A stretch of 64,000 bases of DNA, taken from positions 29,637,619 to 29,701,618 of the forward strand of contig JARWKL010000008.1 in assembly GCA_029961685.1 (NCBI GenBank), written 5' to 3'. The position numbers were made by a program, and so were the translations under genes. The stretch's first letter is position 1, and every line of letters begins with the position of its first letter. This DNA comes from Aristolochia californica. Its lineage: Eukaryota > Streptophyta > Magnoliopsida > Piperales > Aristolochiaceae. The notes beneath the pieces were generated by a model, which had not been told where the DNA came from, did no database searches, and saw only the letters and a list, made by a program, of their open reading frames with translations. Below, in pieces: positions 61,486 to 64,000 of this stretch.

Positions 61486-64000
61486 GTAAACAAATCTTTC
61501 ATATAAAATTCCGTGCTATTACGATTGAAGTAGTCGAATTTCCAAAACTTGGATAAAAAAACTTTTGTGTTCATTTGTTGTGTGTGAATAAATTTTCTTT
61601 ACTTATTTTTTCTATTGCTTTTATTTCTTTCCATACATAAACTCTAAAATTTTCATTTTGTTGTGATCCATTTGCCTTTTATCTCTTCTTTTGCTTACGA
61701 GATGAAGGGAAATTAAAAACTCAAGTTTTGATTTAAGAAAAAGGTATACATCTAAAATGGAAATGCACATTGCCCAAATGTAGAGAGAGATAATGCCAAA
61801 ACGTGTCTGTAATTTTTAGGTATTCTAAACTCTTTTCAGTTTTTTTATATCAGGTTGTGCAATGGTCAGGAAAAGGAGGAGGCGAGGGATTTTTAACTGA
61901 GTGTTGTCTCCTAATCCATAAGTCATTCCTTACAAAAATATAGCCCATTACGCATGATAAATCACTTTACAATCATCTAAGATCGTTAGGTCAGCTTTTT
62001 GTAAGTGGGCAAAATAATGGCTTGTTTGACTCGGGTAAATATCCCACCGCACGTTCACCTGGGAATTTAATGTTATGCTCTTTAAAAGGTTTGGATCCAT
62101 AGGTCATTTGAAATTGTAACATTTTTCAAGCATGCATATCCATTTTTTAAAACATGTGAAGAAAAATCTCTTTCTTATAAAATTGCAAACTATAAGAGTT
62201 GAACTAGTGGATTTTCCCAAACTTGGAAAAAAACATTTGTGTTCATTTGTGGTGTGTGAATAAATTTTTTTTACTTAAATTTGTTATTTATTTAAATTCT
62301 TTTCATACATAAACTCTAAAATTTTCATTTTGTTGTGATCTATTTGCCTTTTATCTCTTTTTTTTGTTTTCGAGATGAAGGGAAAGTAAAAACTCAAGTT
62401 TTGATTTAAGAAATAAATATACATCTAAAATTTAAATGCACAATGCACAAATGTAGAGAGAGAAAATTCCAAAAATTTTTAGTAATTTTAAGGGATTGTA
62501 AACGTTTATTAGTTTTTATGTATCAGGTTTTCCAATCGTCGGGAAAAGGGGGAGGCGGGGGATTTTTAACTGAATGTTAACTCCCAATCCATAAGTCATT
62601 CATTACAAAAATATAGCTCGTTACGCATGATAAATCACTTTACAATCATCTATGATCGTTAGGTCAACCTTTTGTAAATGGGAAAAATAATAGCTTGTTT
62701 ACTCGGGTAAATATCCCACCGCACATTCACTTGAGAATTTATTGTTATTCTCTTTAAAAGGTTTGGATCCATAGGTCATTTGCATCTTTAAGATGTTTCA
62801 AGCATACATATCCTTTTTTTAAGACATATGTAGAAAAATCTCTTTCTTATAAAATTCCAAGCTATTAAGGTTGAACTAGTGGAATTTCCCAAACTTTGAT
62901 AACAAAAATTTTGTGGTCTTTTGTGGTGTGAATAAATTTTATTTACTTAAATTTTTTAATGTTCTAAATTCTTTCCACACATAAACTCTAAAATTTTCAT
63001 TTTGTTGTGATCAATTTTCCATTTATTTCTTTTTTTGTTTACGAGATGAAGGGAAAGTGAAAACTCTTGTTTTGATTTAAGAAAAAAGTATACATCTAAA
63101 ATGGAAATGAAAAATGCAGAAATGTAGAGAGAGATAATTCCAAAAATTATCTGTAATTTTTAGGGATTGTAAACTCTTTTTACTTTTTATATATCAGGTT
63201 TTGCAATCGTCAAGAAAAGGGGGAGGCAGGGATTTTTAACTGAGTGTTGACTCCCAATCCATACGGCATTCCTTACAAAAATATAGGCCATTTCGCTTGG
63301 TAAATCACTTTACAATCACCTAAGATCGTAGGTCAGCTTTTTGTACGTTGGAAAATAATGGCTCTTTTGACTTGGGTAAATATCCCTCCGCACATTCACT
63401 TGAGAATTTAATGTAATTCTCTTTAAAAGTTTCGGATCCATAGGTCATTTGAATCCTGAACATGTTCCAAGCATGCATGTCCATTTGTTAAAACATGTGT
63501 AGAAAAATCTTTCCAATAAAATTCCATGTTATATGGGTTGAACTAGTCGAATTTCCAAAACTTGTATAACAAAACTTTTGTGTACATTTGTTGTGTGTGA
63601 ATAAATTTACTTTACTTACATTTGCTATTCCTTTAAATTATTTCCATACATGAACTCTAAAAGTTTCATTTTTTTGTGATCTATTTGCCTTTTATATCTT
63701 TTTTTTTATGAGAAGAAGGGAAAGTGAAAACAATAGTTTTGATGTAAGAAAAAAGTATATATCTAAAACTGAAATACACATTGAAAAAATGTAGAGAGAG
63801 ATAATTCCAAAAAGTGTCTATAATTTTTAGGTATTGTAAACTCTTTTTAGTTTTTATATATCAGGTTATGCAAATGTCCAGAAAAGGGAGAGGTGGGGGA
63901 TTTTTAACTGAATGTTGACTCCTAATCCATAAGTCATTCATTACAAAAATATAACCCGTTACACATGATAAATCACTTTACAATCATCTATGATCGTTAC

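Larger units (their letters stand above)
1..64000 (+). repeat. Satellite array, ~672-bp monomer, head to tail
   Basis: Seen directly: the same ordered landmarks recur from end to end in one orientation. They are GTCATTCCTTA, GATCGTTAGGTCAGC, GACTCGGGTAAATATCC, GGTTTGGATCCATAGG, AAGCATGCATATCC, TTAGGGTTGAACTAGTGG, GTGGTGTGTGAATAAA, GTTTACGAGATGAAGG, GTAGAGAGAGATAATTCC, TTTTTAGGGATTGTAAAC and a G-rich purine block. The GAGTGTTGAC-like landmark was located 96 times (655 to 63910), usually 670-676 bp apart. No insertion of unrelated DNA was found. GGATCC occurs in most copies, so BamHI should give a ladder with a step of about 0.67 kb. Array ends lie outside the window. The family was not recognised. 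Genomic position (centromere, subtelomere or other) cannot be told from sequence alone. Confidence 0.97.
52691..64000 (+). repeat. Region 7: monomeric field, CACTTGAGAATTTAATG subfamily
   Basis: Landmarks are 52691, 53348, 53818, 54489, 55164, 55814, 56488, 57220, 57893, 58546, 59217, 59891, 60554, 61227, 61899, 62572, 63242 and 63910. Most copies from about 54 kb on read CACTTGAGAATTTAATG where the left part of the window reads CACTTGGGAATTTAATG. Many also have CAGGTTTTGCAATCGTCAGG. I could not find a repeating unit of several monomers here, so homogenisation seems to act on single monomers. The 52691 monomer has lost about 39 bp at 52733, where AAAATAT joins GATCGTTAGG. Confidence 0.75.

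Noticed and set aside
1..64000. Regularly spaced repeats as a CRISPR array
   Set aside because: The period is about 672 bp, the whole unit is repeated rather than a short repeat with unique spacers, and no cas genes are present.
1..64000. A CENP-B box (TTCG....A..CGGG pattern) near GACTCGGGTAAAT
   Set aside because: Only the CGGG part fits. The TTCG half and its spacing are missing in the consensus.
1..64000. A TATATATCA stretch in most monomers as a promoter
   Set aside because: TA-rich words are expected in DNA this AT-rich, and nothing downstream suggests a transcript with function.
1..64000. Ribosomal intergenic spacer, tRNA cluster, or organelle DNA
   Set aside because: No rRNA or tRNA sequence was recognised anywhere, and the uniform 672-bp repetition does not fit plastid or mitochondrial DNA.

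Overview
The window is one uninterrupted satellite DNA array. A unit of about 672 bp, roughly 70% A+T by eye, is repeated head to tail in one orientation from base 1 to base 64000. I placed 96 copies of one landmark, the GAGTGTTGAC-like motif that follows the G-rich purine block. Neighbouring landmarks are mostly 644-681 bp apart, with a mode near 672-674, and every outlier has a visible deletion or duplication. I see no gene, RNA gene, transposable element or unique sequence. The open frames present are short (90 codons or fewer), lie wholly inside satellite monomers and recur at the same monomer positions, so none is called as a gene.

The organism is probably a eukaryote with large heterochromatic arrays, most likely a flowering plant. 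The plant hint is a set of five monomers (33765, 37589, 42293, 44979, 48349) carrying three or four tandem TTTAGGG-type units, the Arabidopsis-type telomere repeat. This is suggestive only: the units are degenerate and embedded in satellite. I do not recognise the satellite family, and the sequence cannot say whether it is centromeric, subtelomeric or interstitial.

Layout: (1) 1-22.5 kb is a mosaic in which blocks of one to several monomers recur at offsets of about 6.4, 9.1, 10.06, 10.4, 10.6, 11.75 and 17.12 kb. (2) 22.5-26.9 kb is essentially monomeric, with two internally deleted copies. (3) 26.9-31.55 kb is a four-monomer higher-order repeat (about 2.63 kb); its second unit is shortened by a hybrid monomer. 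(4) 31.55-47.4 kb is a seven-monomer higher-order repeat (full length about 4.70 kb, types A-G). One unit is complete and three are shortened by deletion or intra-monomer exchange. (5) 47.4-50.06 kb is a scrambled edge of that repeat. (6) 50.06-52.69 kb is a tandem duplication of a two-monomer unit. (7) 52.69-64 kb is a flatter monomeric field of a subfamily marked by CACTTGAGAATTTAATG.

There are no genes to work together. The biology visible here is array evolution: unequal exchange between misaligned monomers (hybrid monomers of near-normal length), microhomology deletions, short tandem duplications, and two places where the G-rich block has been copied over another part of the monomer with little change in length. 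A 34-base G run at 53304 is a separate anomaly.
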